Assembly: GCA_017503735.1 (NCBI GenBank)
Contig: JAFVSN010000006.1
Span: 124,001-188,000 of the forward strand
Origin: Lachnospiraceae bacterium
GTDB taxonomy: Bacteria > Bacillota > Clostridia > Lachnospirales > Lachnospiraceae
DNA: 64,000 nucleotides
Direction: 5' to 3'
A program made the position numbers and the translations under genes. Below are positions 26,997-35,015 of this stretch, one piece after another; the stretch's first letter is position 1; the number at the start of each line of letters is the position of its first letter. Below the pieces are notes generated by a model. That model ran no database searches. It saw only the letters and a list, made by a program, of their open reading frames with translations, and was not told the DNA's origin.

Positions 26997-27077
26997 CCTG
27001 TTTTTCAAAAAAAACACGAACTCCCGAAAAAAAAGCGCATATTCTATAATAATTCAGGAACATTTGAGGGATCCCCA

Positions 27078-27215
27078 ATGAAAAAAGTACTCGGATTCAT
27101 TCTTTTTTGGGTTGCCGTCGGCATGTTACTTACCTTCTTTTTGCGAAGTACCCTGCTTACGGTTCTGCTCATTATCCTGTTCCTCGTCATTGGATATCAT
27201 ATGTTTTGCGGGTAA
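27078..27215 (+). CDS. 45-residue hydrophobic membrane peptide
   Basis: An open frame of 45 codons, ATG to TAA, encoding a basic start (MKKVLGFILFW) and an almost continuous hydrophobic stretch with one central Arg (FFLRSTLLTVLLIILFLVIG), ending HMFCG. One or two membrane helices are likely. The possible ribosome site GAGGG is weak and rather close. TATAAT lies at 27045-27050 without a good -35. The gene is divergent from asp23 and convergent with rpmB. No family recognised; it may be a real small protein or a chance frame. Confidence 0.45.
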   Translation: MKKVLGFILFWVAVGMLLTFFLRSTLLTVLLIILFLVIGYHMFCG

Positions 27216-27236
27216 TTAGGTCCTTACACGCGAAAA

Positions 27237-27271
27237 GGGACTTTGCAAAACACGCAGCCCTGCAAAATCCC
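27237..27271 (-). terminator. Intrinsic terminator of rpmB
   Basis: On the minus strand GGGATTTTGCA pairs with TGCAAAGTCCC (11 bp, one G-U), followed by TTTTC. It lies just past the rpmB stop. On the plus strand no T-tract follows, so it acts for rpmB only. Confidence 0.65.
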
Positions 27272-27299
27272 CAATATCATCCCGCTATGTGAGCATAAA

Positions 27300-27497
27300 T
27301 TAAGCGCGCTCAACCTTGCCGGCTCTTAAGCAAGCTGCACATACATACATCTTCTTAGCGCCGCCGTTAACCTTAACCTTAACGGACTTAATGTTAGACT
27401 TCCACATTTTATGAGCTCTTCCGGAAACCTGACTTCTGGAATGACTAATCTGCATACCAAACAGGGCTCCCTTGTCGCAAACCGCACATCTAGCCAT
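27300..27497 (-). CDS. rpmB: 50S ribosomal protein bL28, zinc-binding form
   Basis: A 65-residue ribosomal protein. CAVC (residues 4-7) and CAAC (53-56) form the zinc ribbon of the C+ class of bL28; SHSRSQVSGRAHKMWKSNI is the conserved rRNA-binding stretch. The ATG follows AAGGAGGTGCAATTGAC. The gene has its own promoter (27551-27579) and terminator and lies in its usual place near asp23-fakA. Confidence 0.97.
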   Translation of the reverse strand: MARCAVCDKGALFGMQISHSRSQVSGRAHKMWKSNIKSVKVKVNGGAKKMYVCAACLRAGKVERA

Positions 27498-27550
27498 GTC
27501 AATTGCACCTCCTTAATAGAAATTCAAGGCTATGGCCTACAAACAAATCT

Positions 27551-27579
27551 ATTCTATCAGAAGAAGTGAAAGAATGCAA
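27551..27579 (-). promoter_or_regulatory. Vegetative promoter of rpmB
   Basis: On the minus strand TTGCAT (27579-27574), a 17-bp spacer and TAGAAT (27556-27551). The -10 is about 54 bases before the start codon. Confidence 0.65.
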
Positions 27580-27649
27580 GAAAAATTTTTATTTTTTTAT
27601 TTTTCTTCAAAAATCGCGATAAATCCGTTGTTCCATGGAAACGCTTTCG

Positions 27650-28048
27650 TCAGTGATTCCCCAGATCTTCTACCACTTCATTCACTTTCTTGTCCAAATC
27701 AGCTTTTTCTTTCTTGTCTTTAGAAAAACGGTCCAGAACATCCGGAACCATGTCAATTACCTTGGTTACCACATCCTGGTTTTTCACATTGACAAGCTTT
27801 GCATGACCGTCTTTAATTACAAGCACACAACTCGGAGAAATTTTTCCTCCCATACCGCCGCCGGCATTGTTTTTCTTGTCTCCCGCAAAAGCACCGGCAC
27901 CCACACCGAAGCTCACATCCACAAGCGGTAAAATAATCGTACCGTCATCAAACTTTACCGCATCCCCCACTACGGTCTTCGTAGTAAGGAAGCCGTCCAT
28001 TCCCTTAAATAAAGCCTCTACGGTTGCATTAAAATTGTTTTCTGCCAT
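27650..28048 (-). CDS. GerW/YtfJ family spore protein
   Basis: A 132-residue YtfJ homologue, a sporulation/germination-associated family. The core GDAVKFDDGTIILPLVDVSFG, the Gly-rich FGVGAGAFAG/NNAGGGMGGKISP stretch and VLVIKDGHAKLVNV are diagnostic; the C terminus is a charged helix. It follows the DUF2953 gene by 34 bp, as ytfJ follows ytfI in Bacillus, and it ends the operon that begins with corA. An A/T-rich weak hairpin follows; no strong terminator was seen before the rpmB promoter. Confidence 0.93.
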   Translation of the reverse strand: MAENNFNATVEALFKGMDGFLTTKTVVGDAVKFDDGTIILPLVDVSFGVGAGAFAGDKKNNAGGGMGGKISPSCVLVIKDGHAKLVNVKNQDVVTKVIDMVPDVLDRFSKDKKEKADLDKKVNEVVEDLGNH

Positions 28049-28082
28049 CGTAACGTCCTTTCCGCGCCCCTTGCGCTTTCCC

Positions 28083-29030
28083 TTATTCTGCTTTTTGTTT
28101 CAGTACATTCAATAACTTTTTAAAATTCTTATAAAAACGTTTTACTTCTTTATCCCGCAACAGACGTAACCCTTTTCTCAGTAAAGTTCCGCAACGGATT
28201 CTTCCTTTAAACTCAAGTTCCGCCACTACACGCCTTTCATAAAAATCCGGTACAACGGTAACCCCGTTTCCGTACCATGCATACAAAACACCGATTGCGC
28301 CCAACGCCTTTCCCGTAGATGCCGGATCTCCGGTGCCGAACTCCACATGTCCCTTTATTTTTCCCGGTAACACATGGCGAAGCATCTGTTTTATGATATC
28401 CCAAGCTTTCCCCATTGCCGTCTTATGCAACTCGTTTTCGAAGAAGGCCACCGTTTTTTCTTTCTTATGCCATAAAAGCTTTATGGTATGGATGAACTTT
28501 GTTACCTTTTTCTTTATCGTTGCCGGAATCGCTTTTATTTTCTCATACAACTTTTTTATCTTTGCAAACAAAGAAGGCTTCTGTTTCGCAGATTCGGATT
28601 CCGTGTTCTCCTGCGAACTCTCCGGCTCTGCCTTTTTATCGTCCTTCTCCGTTTCTGTCAAGCTTCCGACGGACAATTGCTTTTCTTCTTCACTCTTCTT
28701 TGAATCAATCTTCTTGTCTTTCTTTTTTTGTTTCTTCTCTTTCTTCGGCTTGTCACTGTTAAGCAGCCCAAATCCCAAAATCCGTACGGAATAATGCAAT
28801 TTCTTCTCCGTATAGCGTATCCTTACCCGTAGAAAAGGATTCAACCAGGAAACCAGTCCGTCCGCCCGGAAAATCTCCTCCGGAGCTTCTTTTTTTTCCA
28901 AGTTTCCCCGATACCGTACCGGTACGAACAACACAAGTAGCGTAACCAACAACAATAGGCCGAGAAGCACAAGCAAAAGGATTCCGATACATTTTAACAG
29001 GAACAGTAACACCTTTAACACAGCTGTCAC
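28083..29030 (-). CDS. DUF2953 membrane-anchored protein (YtfI-like)
   Basis: A 315-residue protein with one or two N-terminal helices (residues ~5-36), VPVRYRGNL after the membrane, a Lys/Glu-rich low-complexity segment (about 95-150, KKEKKQKKKDKK), and a C-terminal DUF2953 part with HVEFGTGDPASTGKALGAIG. In Bacillus the homologue is encoded next to ytfJ and belongs to the sporulation programme. Its ATG overlaps the stop of the 112-aa gene by 4 bp. Confidence 0.9.
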   Translation of the reverse strand: MTAVLKVLLFLLKCIGILLLVLLGLLLLVTLLVLFVPVRYRGNLEKKEAPEEIFRADGLVSWLNPFLRVRIRYTEKKLHYSVRILGFGLLNSDKPKKEKKQKKKDKKIDSKKSEEEKQLSVGSLTETEKDDKKAEPESSQENTESESAKQKPSLFAKIKKLYEKIKAIPATIKKKVTKFIHTIKLLWHKKEKTVAFFENELHKTAMGKAWDIIKQMLRHVLPGKIKGHVEFGTGDPASTGKALGAIGVLYAWYGNGVTVVPDFYERRVVAELEFKGRIRCGTLLRKGLRLLRDKEVKRFYKNFKKLLNVLKQKAE

Positions 29031-29365
29031 GATCCATCACCCGCCTCACCGCTTCTGCGCTCCAAATGGGGGATCACCTGAAAATCTCCGGTGGAAAGAT
29101 AGGTATCACACAACATGGAGGCTGCCAGTTCCTGGGCTGCAGCTTCGCTTCCGGCAAGACCGTATACCACAACGTCTCTTTTCCGGTAATAAGGCTGCAG
29201 TATTTGGTTTGCCTTTACATATTCCAAACAGTTATTCTCATTGGAAGGAGCCGTCAAAAGATAAACATCCTTCACCGGACGCTTCTTTTCGATGGATCTC
29301 ATAATGCGTTTTTGCTTTTTTTCCGGTATCCCGGCCACATATAACGCTTCCTTCCAAACTACCAT
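29027..29365 (-). CDS. Conserved hypothetical protein, 112 aa
   Basis: A soluble, basic-to-neutral protein without signal peptide. Visible elements are a Lys/Arg-rich segment (EKKQKRIMRSIEKKRPV), a central hydrophobic strand pattern (VYLLTAPSNEN) and VVVYGLAGSEAAAQELAA, which suggests a small alpha/beta fold. No family recognised. It starts three bases after the 457-aa gene and overlaps the DUF2953 gene by 4 bp, so it is firmly part of the corA-to-gerW operon. Confidence 0.75.
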   Translation of the reverse strand: MVVWKEALYVAGIPEKKQKRIMRSIEKKRPVKDVYLLTAPSNENNCLEYVKANQILQPYYRKRDVVVYGLAGSEAAAQELAASMLCDTYLSTGDFQVIPHLERRSGEAGDGS

Positions 29366-29368
29366 GTA

Positions 29369-30742
29369 CTACATCCCCTCTGCCAATTCGCGGATTGCGC
29401 GCATTGCTGCTGTTTTCTCCGACATATCGTGACAATTCTCCAATGATGCCAAAACGTATTTCTGAATATCGGACTTACGAGTAAACGGAAGCGGCAGATT
29501 TTGGATTACCCTTGCCATAACGCCGCGATTTACCGCTCTTTGCCCTTCTTCCAAAACTTTTGTAACCGCAACACAGAACTCGTCCAGCATTCCGTCAAAG
29601 GATAACTCCTTTGTATCCTCATTCTGAAGCTTTACAAAAATACTGGTGGTATGCAAACGTCTCGCATATGCCACTCTCGTATACAATACCTTCTGCATCA
29701 TGGCAGAAAGGAGTTTTTCGTCCACAGGAAGTTCATCAAAATATGCTTCCTCCGTAAATAAAAACTCTTCAATCTGTTCCGGAAGACCCTCAAAGGTCTC
29801 GAATGCCTCTACCAATGCCACATCGGAAAAATCTGTTTTTTCCGAAAGCAGACGATAAATCTCGCGACATCCTTTGGTAGCCTCTGTATCTGCCGGCATC
29901 ACATAACCTTCGGTAAACAATATCGTAAGCAGACTGTTAACAAGTTCTGTCAAGCTGAAATACACATCACTGAGGCCGACAATAAACTCTGTAATCTCTT
30001 CCAGCTTCCTTTTTGCCGTAACGTACTGTTCTTCCGTAATGCTCCGGTAATCCAGTGCATTGAGTGCGCAAAGCGCTTCACGACACTCCGGAAACAGTTC
30101 CATCCCCTCCGGTTCATACAACCCGGATGCGGAATACAGCATATAAAACACACGATCTAAGGTCTCCGCATCCGCTTCCTTATACACCGAAGCGGTATTT
30201 CTGACCCATTCGATAAACTTAGCCTTCGTCATACGCACCGGAAGTTCGGAAACCACGGCGGAAACTCTTGCCAAAAGTCCTTCTTGTTCCTCATCAAAAA
30301 ACAAAAAAGAACTGATTTCTTCCAACGCCCCGTTGCTGTCGATTTCCTCTGCTGTTCCTTCCATTCCCGGAGCCAAACGTTGCAATGCATACTCATGTAA
30401 ATACAACCGGTCGGTATAGGCGGTAAGTGCCTGCATTGCCACAGTAAGCTCCTGTCGCACATTCCCGATGCGGGTCAACGCCTCTTCTCCCAAAGCACAT
30501 TCCCCTTTTGCCAGAGCCTCTACGTACTGTTTTACAATCTCTGCATACTCCTTTGCTTTCTCCGGAAGTACCACGTCTCCCTCTGCCACACCTTCCGCAA
30601 AAGAGGTATATTGCATGGCAAGATTATAATTTGCCATCCGGTAATACACACCGGCCAAATTCTTTAAATAACACGGTAGATTGAACTCCACATCTCTCTT
30701 TGCAAACAATTCCTTCCGTGCTCTTACCAATTCCTGATTCAT
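29369..30742 (-). CDS. Conserved hypothetical protein, 457 aa, helical
   Basis: A soluble, acidic, mostly helical protein. The N terminus resembles a short TPR-like pair (LKNLAGVYYRMANYNLAMQY). The rest is Leu/Glu/Ala-rich with ITEFIVGLSDVYFSLTELVN in the middle. No catalytic motif, membrane helix or signal peptide is visible. It sits 11 bp after the rhomboid-like gene. Function unknown; its position suggests a partner role for one of the membrane proteins of this operon. Confidence 0.78.
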   Translation of the reverse strand: MNQELVRARKELFAKRDVEFNLPCYLKNLAGVYYRMANYNLAMQYTSFAEGVAEGDVVLPEKAKEYAEIVKQYVEALAKGECALGEEALTRIGNVRQELTVAMQALTAYTDRLYLHEYALQRLAPGMEGTAEEIDSNGALEEISSFLFFDEEQEGLLARVSAVVSELPVRMTKAKFIEWVRNTASVYKEADAETLDRVFYMLYSASGLYEPEGMELFPECREALCALNALDYRSITEEQYVTAKRKLEEITEFIVGLSDVYFSLTELVNSLLTILFTEGYVMPADTEATKGCREIYRLLSEKTDFSDVALVEAFETFEGLPEQIEEFLFTEEAYFDELPVDEKLLSAMMQKVLYTRVAYARRLHTTSIFVKLQNEDTKELSFDGMLDEFCVAVTKVLEEGQRAVNRGVMARVIQNLPLPFTRKSDIQKYVLASLENCHDMSEKTAAMRAIRELAEGM

Positions 30743-30753
30743 AACAAACCTTC

Positions 30754-31683
30754 CTATTCTTCCGTATTTCCTTTTACCCTTCTTACATGTTCATGGGTAT
30801 ACAAATGATCCGAGCAATACTCGTAATTTCCTTCACATTTTGAGCAGAACCGAAACTCTAACGTGTCATCGTCAAGCTCCGTCCGCCCGCAAATCGCACA
30901 TTTATGTCTTGTAATCACATTTCTTCCACGGAATTCTACTACATTTCCGGACTCCCACTTGGCATCGTACATTTTTTTGCGAAAATCAGACTTTCGTTTC
31001 ATTTCCGACGGAGAAATCCGGCGGTAATTCCTTGTGGCAAGGAAAAAGATTAAAAAGTTCAATACAGACACCACAATCGCCAGGGCATACGGACCTCCGA
31101 TCCGGAATCCGTAATGAGTAATGTAGGAGATCGCTTCGTACCCCATTAATACCCCGTACAAAATCCCCAACCATTTTGCCTTTACCGGAAGTAGGAAAAA
31201 CATCAAAAACGTTGCATTCGGCATCATTACAAAATAGGCAAGAAACATGGAACGGTTCACATAATACATGCTCCCGATTCCCACCGTACTGATATAAACC
31301 ATACCCTGACCGGTCACAAGACAGGCGATTCCGTAAAACACAAACGCTGCCACAATCTGAAACAACAGTCCGGAAAAGAAATACAAATTAAATCGAAACG
31401 AACCCCACATGTTTTCCAAAGAGCGACCGATGGAATAATAGATATATAATTCCAAAAACACCCAGAAAACACTGTCACTCGGCGGTTGCAATACAAACGT
31501 AAACAGACGCCATACTTCTCCGTGTAAGATACGATACACATCCAAAGATAACCATCTTACATAAAAGGTCGGGGCCATCATATCCAAAAGAAATCCCGCC
31601 GCATATAACACAATCATGTAAATCATTAAATTCGGAATCGCATACCGACCTAACTTTCTCTCCAACCGGTTTAAAAACTTCAT
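30754..31683 (-). CDS. Rhomboid-like membrane protein with C-terminal zinc ribbon, probably not a protease
   Basis: A 309-residue protein with about six helices in rhomboid order: GEVWRLFTFVLQP matches the rhomboid L1 region and SFRFNLYFFSGLLFQIV the next helices. The catalytic G-x-S-G is not present (TVGIGSMYYV stands there) and no His is seen in the last helix, so proteolysis is unlikely. A cytosolic tail has HKCAICGRTELDD and CSKCEGNYEYCSDH, a two-CxxC zinc-ribbon-like unit. The ATG overlaps the corA stop by 1 bp. Homologues may be membrane chaperones of the derlin kind (inference). Confidence 0.8.
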   Translation of the reverse strand: MKFLNRLERKLGRYAIPNLMIYMIVLYAAGFLLDMMAPTFYVRWLSLDVYRILHGEVWRLFTFVLQPPSDSVFWVFLELYIYYSIGRSLENMWGSFRFNLYFFSGLLFQIVAAFVFYGIACLVTGQGMVYISTVGIGSMYYVNRSMFLAYFVMMPNATFLMFFLLPVKAKWLGILYGVLMGYEAISYITHYGFRIGGPYALAIVVSVLNFLIFFLATRNYRRISPSEMKRKSDFRKKMYDAKWESGNVVEFRGRNVITRHKCAICGRTELDDDTLEFRFCSKCEGNYEYCSDHLYTHEHVRRVKGNTEE

Positions 31684-32630
31684 TAAAACAAATCCTTCTT
31701 TCTAAAAATAATCGCTATAATGGAAGCAATCAGCAAAGCTCCACCCAACACAAACAGGAAGCCATATGGTTGATTCTGCCCCGGAAGCGGCACATTCATA
31801 CCGTAAAAGCTGGCAATCATGGTAGGAATCGACAGTACAATCGTAAGCGTTGCCAATGCTTTCATTACGTTATTTAAGTTATTGGACAAAATCGACGAAA
31901 AGGTATCCATGGTACTGTTTAAAATGCCGCTGTAAATATTGGCCATCTCCAACGCCTGCCGGTTCTCGATAATAACATCCTCAAGTAAATCCTCATCCTC
32001 CGGATAACGCTTTACCTTTTCTGTCCGAAGAAGCTTCTCAAACACCGTTTCATTGGAACGAATTGCGGTGGTAAAGTACACCAGGGCCTTTTCAAGCTCA
32101 TGCATTTCCATAATTTCCAGATTGCGCTGGGATTCTTTCAGTTTATCCTCCAACCGGTCGCTTTCCCTGTTAATTACACGCAGATACTGCAGGAATACCG
32201 TTGCAACCCGGTAAAAAACCTGCATGATAAAACGGGTTTTCTTATAGGTAAAGAAATCTTTGATTCTACCGGATTTAAAATACTGCAAAATCGGAGTTTC
32301 CCGTAAGGTAACCGTAATTACAATATCCTTTGCCGTAATAATTGCAAGCGGCATGGTAGTATAACGCTTCCGTTCCACATCATCCACCAGTTCCGTTTCA
32401 ATTTCCGGAGAGTCAACCAAAATCAAATGATAGTTGTCTTCCAGTTCGATACGCGCCTTTTCTTCTTCATCGAGAGGGGCTCTTAAGGCATCCAGCTCTA
32501 CACCTGTCATTCCTGCCACCTCTTCCAACTCTTTCGGACTGGGTGCGGTCAAAGATACCCAACAGTCTTTTTCTACTTTATCCAAGCGAATGAAATCGCC
32601 GTTCTCTGCTGTTTTAAAAATCTCTAACAT
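31683..32630 (-). CDS. corA: CorA-family magnesium/cobalt transporter
   Basis: A 315-residue cation channel subunit. A large cytosolic alpha/beta funnel and long helix (NRESDRLEDKLKESQRNLEI) precede two C-terminal helices with the selectivity motif YGMN between them (FYGMNVPLPGQNQPYGF). The ATG at 32630 lies eight bases after AGGAGG; a GTG one codon earlier is less likely. It is the first gene of an operon reaching gerW, with a consensus-like promoter (32742-32770) and an unusually structured leader. Confidence 0.95.
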   Translation of the reverse strand: MLEIFKTAENGDFIRLDKVEKDCWVSLTAPSPKELEEVAGMTGVELDALRAPLDEEEKARIELEDNYHLILVDSPEIETELVDDVERKRYTTMPLAIITAKDIVITVTLRETPILQYFKSGRIKDFFTYKKTRFIMQVFYRVATVFLQYLRVINRESDRLEDKLKESQRNLEIMEMHELEKALVYFTTAIRSNETVFEKLLRTEKVKRYPEDEDLLEDVIIENRQALEMANIYSGILNSTMDTFSSILSNNLNNVMKALATLTIVLSIPTMIASFYGMNVPLPGQNQPYGFLFVLGGALLIASIIAIIFRKKDLF

Positions 32631-32735
32631 CACACATTCCTCCTTGAAACTGTCTTATGCAGGCACAACCTCACGACACAGTCGCTCGTTCGTGGGCGTA
32701 TTCCCACGCAAAACGAGTGTGAAGCAAAGTGCTCC
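32631..32735 (-). promoter_or_regulatory. Structured leader of corA
   Basis: The ~105-base leader is dominated by a stem pairing 32685-32696 (CTCGTTCGTGGG) with 32703-32708 and 32712-32717 (CCCACG, AACGAG) around a six-base loop, interrupted by a three-base bulge. A second inverted repeat, GAGTGTG/CACACTC (32715-32721 with 32735-32741), overlaps the presumed start of transcription and competes with the first for bases 32715-32717. It does not resemble the M-box magnesium riboswitch by eye. Confidence 0.45.
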
Positions 32736-32741
32736 ACACTC

Positions 32742-32770
32742 ATTATACTTTTCCTTCTTCCATTCGTCAA
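32742..32770 (-). promoter_or_regulatory. Vegetative promoter of the corA operon
   Basis: On the minus strand TTGACG (32770-32765), a 17-bp spacer and TATAAT (32747-32742): one mismatch to consensus. Predicted start of transcription near 32735. Confidence 0.8.
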
Positions 32771-32898
32771 GTAACGGTGTAGGAAATAAAACCAGGATTT
32801 TCTAAAATTTTCCTATCCTTTTTCTAAACAAAGCGTTGCGCTTGCAGAACTCTCGTACCGCTTTTGCGCCGCATCTATGCGATACCTTCTTCCTCAAT

Positions 32899-33660
32899 TT
32901 ATACGCTTACCTTCTTATCTAACAATAATGCAGTACCCACATAACAAAGTCCCAATGCTGCAACATATACGCCGATATAAGCCCATGCGTCCGTATTCAC
33001 CACCAGATACTCGCCCTGAAGAAAACCGGTAGAAACCACTAAGCTGGCAATTTTTGCAACCACCCAGTCTAATGCAAAGTAAATCGCCACACTGACAACT
33101 CCCTTGAACTTCCAGTTGGACAATAAGGTGGTAGAAAGCGTAATCGCAAAGATTGCCATGGCAACAAATACAAGCCAGGTAATCAATAACATTAAGAGTA
33201 CATAGATAACCTCGGTTAATCGAACTTCTACACCGGTAAACAGTTGGAAGAACTCCTTAATTGCCCTCAACAACTCGTCAACGGCTCCGAATTTTGCACA
33301 AATCATAAAAACATCACCGATTGCGATTGCAGCCATAACACAGCCGGTCAAAAAGATTTGAATAACCGTAGTCAACAACTTTGCTCCTACAATCTCAAAC
33401 ATATTGCACGGCGTCAGAAACAGCATGTAACTATGTTTTGTTCTTAAGTCATTGGAATATGTTATAATACTTTCAAAGCTGAAATAAAACAAAGAAGCAA
33501 AAGCAACAAAAATCAACAATCCCATCGCAAGTCCGAGCCAATATTCCTTCTCCAAAAACAGCCCCAGTGCAAAAACCACTTCAAGAACCAAAACAATCAA
33601 TCCTACAATCAGTTTTGACAACAATTGTTTTCTGAATTCATATTTAATCAATCTTCCCAT
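32899..33660 (-). CDS. ABC-2 type permease of a YtrA-controlled transporter
   Basis: A 253-residue membrane protein with six hydrophobic segments; the basic start GRLIKYEFRKQLLSK is common in permeases of this class. The ATG at 33660 follows GGAGAGGATAACT; the open frame continues 93 bases upstream into the ATPase gene but has no ribosome site. It starts 13 bp after the ATPase stop. Together with the GntR regulator this is a YtrABC-like cell-envelope ABC module; no separate substrate-binding protein is present. The 3' end at 32899 is followed by about 160 bp holding only a weak hairpin before the corA promoter. Confidence 0.85.
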   Translation of the reverse strand: MGRLIKYEFRKQLLSKLIVGLIVLVLEVVFALGLFLEKEYWLGLAMGLLIFVAFASLFYFSFESIITYSNDLRTKHSYMLFLTPCNMFEIVGAKLLTTVIQIFLTGCVMAAIAIGDVFMICAKFGAVDELLRAIKEFFQLFTGVEVRLTEVIYVLLMLLITWLVFVAMAIFAITLSTTLLSNWKFKGVVSVAIYFALDWVVAKIASLVVSTGFLQGEYLVVNTDAWAYIGVYVAALGLCYVGTALLLDKKVSV

Positions 33661-33673
33661 AGTTATCCTCTCC

Positions 33674-34363
33674 TTATTCCGCATATACTTCTTTGTATAA
33701 ATCAACAATAGATTTTCCGCGCTCCGAACGAACTTCTTCCGCATCTCCGGCAATTACGACTCCGCCTTTTTTCATGAATACCACACTATCCACAATCGGC
33801 TCCAACTCATCCACCAGATGACTGGAAACCACAATGGTCTTGCCTTCTCCCGCCACTTCTACAATGGTCTGAATCACGCTTTCTCTGGCAATAATATCAA
33901 TTCCGTTTAACGGTTCATCCAACATATAAAGCTTCGCATCCCTTGCCAAGGTTGCTGCTATCTTTAACTTTGCTGCCAAGCCGGAAGAAAGTTCCTTTGC
34001 TTTGTCGTTCATATTCAGATCCATCCGTGCAATCAACTCTTCGTAACGTTCCATGGAAAAATCTTCAAAGAAATCATCATAATACTTTCCCACATGTTTT
34101 ACGGTCATATAGGAATAAAAGAAAGGTTCCGTGGACATATATGCCACTTCTTTTTTAGAGCCCACCCCGATTTTTGCATTATTGTAATACAACTCTCCGG
34201 CAGTCGGTTTTACAAGTCCTGCCACCATCTTCATAAAAGTGGTTTTTCCGCTCCCGTTCGGTCCGAGCAACGCATAAATCTTACCGTCCTCCAATACCAG
34301 ACTCAGGTCTTTTACCGCCTGTTTCCCTAAATAACGTTTTCCCACCATCTTAGCTTCTACCAT
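33674..34363 (-). CDS. ABC transporter ATP-binding protein of a YtrA-controlled transporter
   Basis: A 229-residue ATPase. Walker A GPNGSGKTT (about 34-42), a signature close to LSSGLAAKLKIAATLA (LSSGL rather than LSGGQ), Walker B LYMLDEPLNGID and switch His in VSSHLVDEL. The relaxed signature is common in small ABC-2 systems controlled by YtrA-type regulators. It lies 46 bp after the regulator gene and 13 bp before the permease gene; one operon under the promoter/operator at 34797-34840. Confidence 0.93.
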   Translation of the reverse strand: MVEAKMVGKRYLGKQAVKDLSLVLEDGKIYALLGPNGSGKTTFMKMVAGLVKPTAGELYYNNAKIGVGSKKEVAYMSTEPFFYSYMTVKHVGKYYDDFFEDFSMERYEELIARMDLNMNDKAKELSSGLAAKLKIAATLARDAKLYMLDEPLNGIDIIARESVIQTIVEVAGEGKTIVVSSHLVDELEPIVDSVVFMKKGGVVIAGDAEEVRSERGKSIVDLYKEVYAE

Positions 34364-34409
34364 AATAGCCTCCTTATTATATTATCTCTTCTATATTCCG
34401 GAATCATCG

Positions 34410-34769
34410 TTACAGTTTAGAAACTGTTTTTTCAAACATCTTCTGTAACTCCTCCTTTGTATACCCTAACCCTGACAACGTTTTCACTACATCTTCCAAC
34501 ATCAACCCTGCTTTTTCTTTCCTGAGTTTTTCCGGAATTTCCTCATCTTCCGTAAGATACGTTCCTAACCCGCGCTTTGTAAAGCAAAGATTTTGAAATT
34601 CCAGTTCTTTGTATACACGTGCCGCGGTATTCGGATTAATCTTATACCGAACCGCCATATCCCGCGCAGACCATAGCTTCTCGCCCGGTTGCAGTTCTCC
34701 GCTCATCAGCATACGCTTAATTTCATCTACCACCTGCTGATAAATCGGTGTATTCATGGAAAACTCCAT
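34410..34769 (-). CDS. GntR-family transcriptional regulator, YtrA subfamily
   Basis: A 119-residue repressor-type protein: winged helix at the N terminus (TPIYQQVVDEIKRMLMSGEL, SARDMAVRYKINPNTAARVYKEL) and a short C-terminal dimerisation helix instead of an effector domain, as in YtrA. The ATG follows AAAGGAGGTATGGA. It is the first gene of a three-gene operon with the ABC transporter, and its promoter holds a paired TAGTGyACTA operator, so autoregulation is very likely. YtrA relatives respond to cell-wall antibiotics (family knowledge). Confidence 0.94.
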   Translation of the reverse strand: MEFSMNTPIYQQVVDEIKRMLMSGELQPGEKLWSARDMAVRYKINPNTAARVYKELEFQNLCFTKRGLGTYLTEDEEIPEKLRKEKAGLMLEDVVKTLSGLGYTKEELQKMFEKTVSKL

Positions 34770-34796
34770 TCCATACCTCCTTTACAAAGACTGTAT

Positions 34797-34840
34797 TAGT
34801 GCACTAGCTATATAGTACACTAGGTCGTTAGTTTTGTCAA
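34797..34840 (-). promoter_or_regulatory. YtrA-type operator overlapping a consensus promoter
   Basis: TTGACA (34840-34835, minus), a 17-bp spacer and TACTAT (34817-34812). TAGTGCACTA (34797-34806) and TAGTACACTA (34813-34822) are two near-identical palindromic half-sites 16 bp apart that cover the -10 and the start of transcription, ideal for repression. Confidence 0.8.
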
Positions 34841-34933
34841 CCACTTTTTTAAATTTTTTTTGATAAGAAGAACTTTCCTTTCTCCATAAAAATTGGTTGT
34901 TTACTTTTTTATAAAAAAACCAAACTAAAAACG

Positions 34934-34971
34934 TAAAGTAATCTTACTTTATAACACCGGATTTTATCCGG
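34934..34971. promoter_or_regulatory. Two inverted repeats upstream of the DUF378 gene
   Basis: TAAAGTAA and TTACTTTA (34934-34951) form a perfect 8-bp inverted repeat with two central bases; CCGGAT/ATCCGG (34957-34971) follows as a small hairpin. They lie 45-80 bases before the gene at 35016, in an AT-rich region without an obvious strong promoter. A regulator site or leader structure is possible. Confidence 0.4.
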
Positions 34972-35015
34972 AATCACTTTATAAACAGCCGCTTTACGGC
35001 AGAACGGAGGCAACC

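Noticed and set aside
30754-31683. Active rhomboid protease
   Set aside because: The catalytic GxSG and the partner His are missing from the expected helices, so only the fold is claimed.
32631-32735. M-box (ykoK) magnesium riboswitch upstream of corA
   Set aside because: The conserved M-box core sequences and three-helix arrangement are not visible; only simple hairpins are present.
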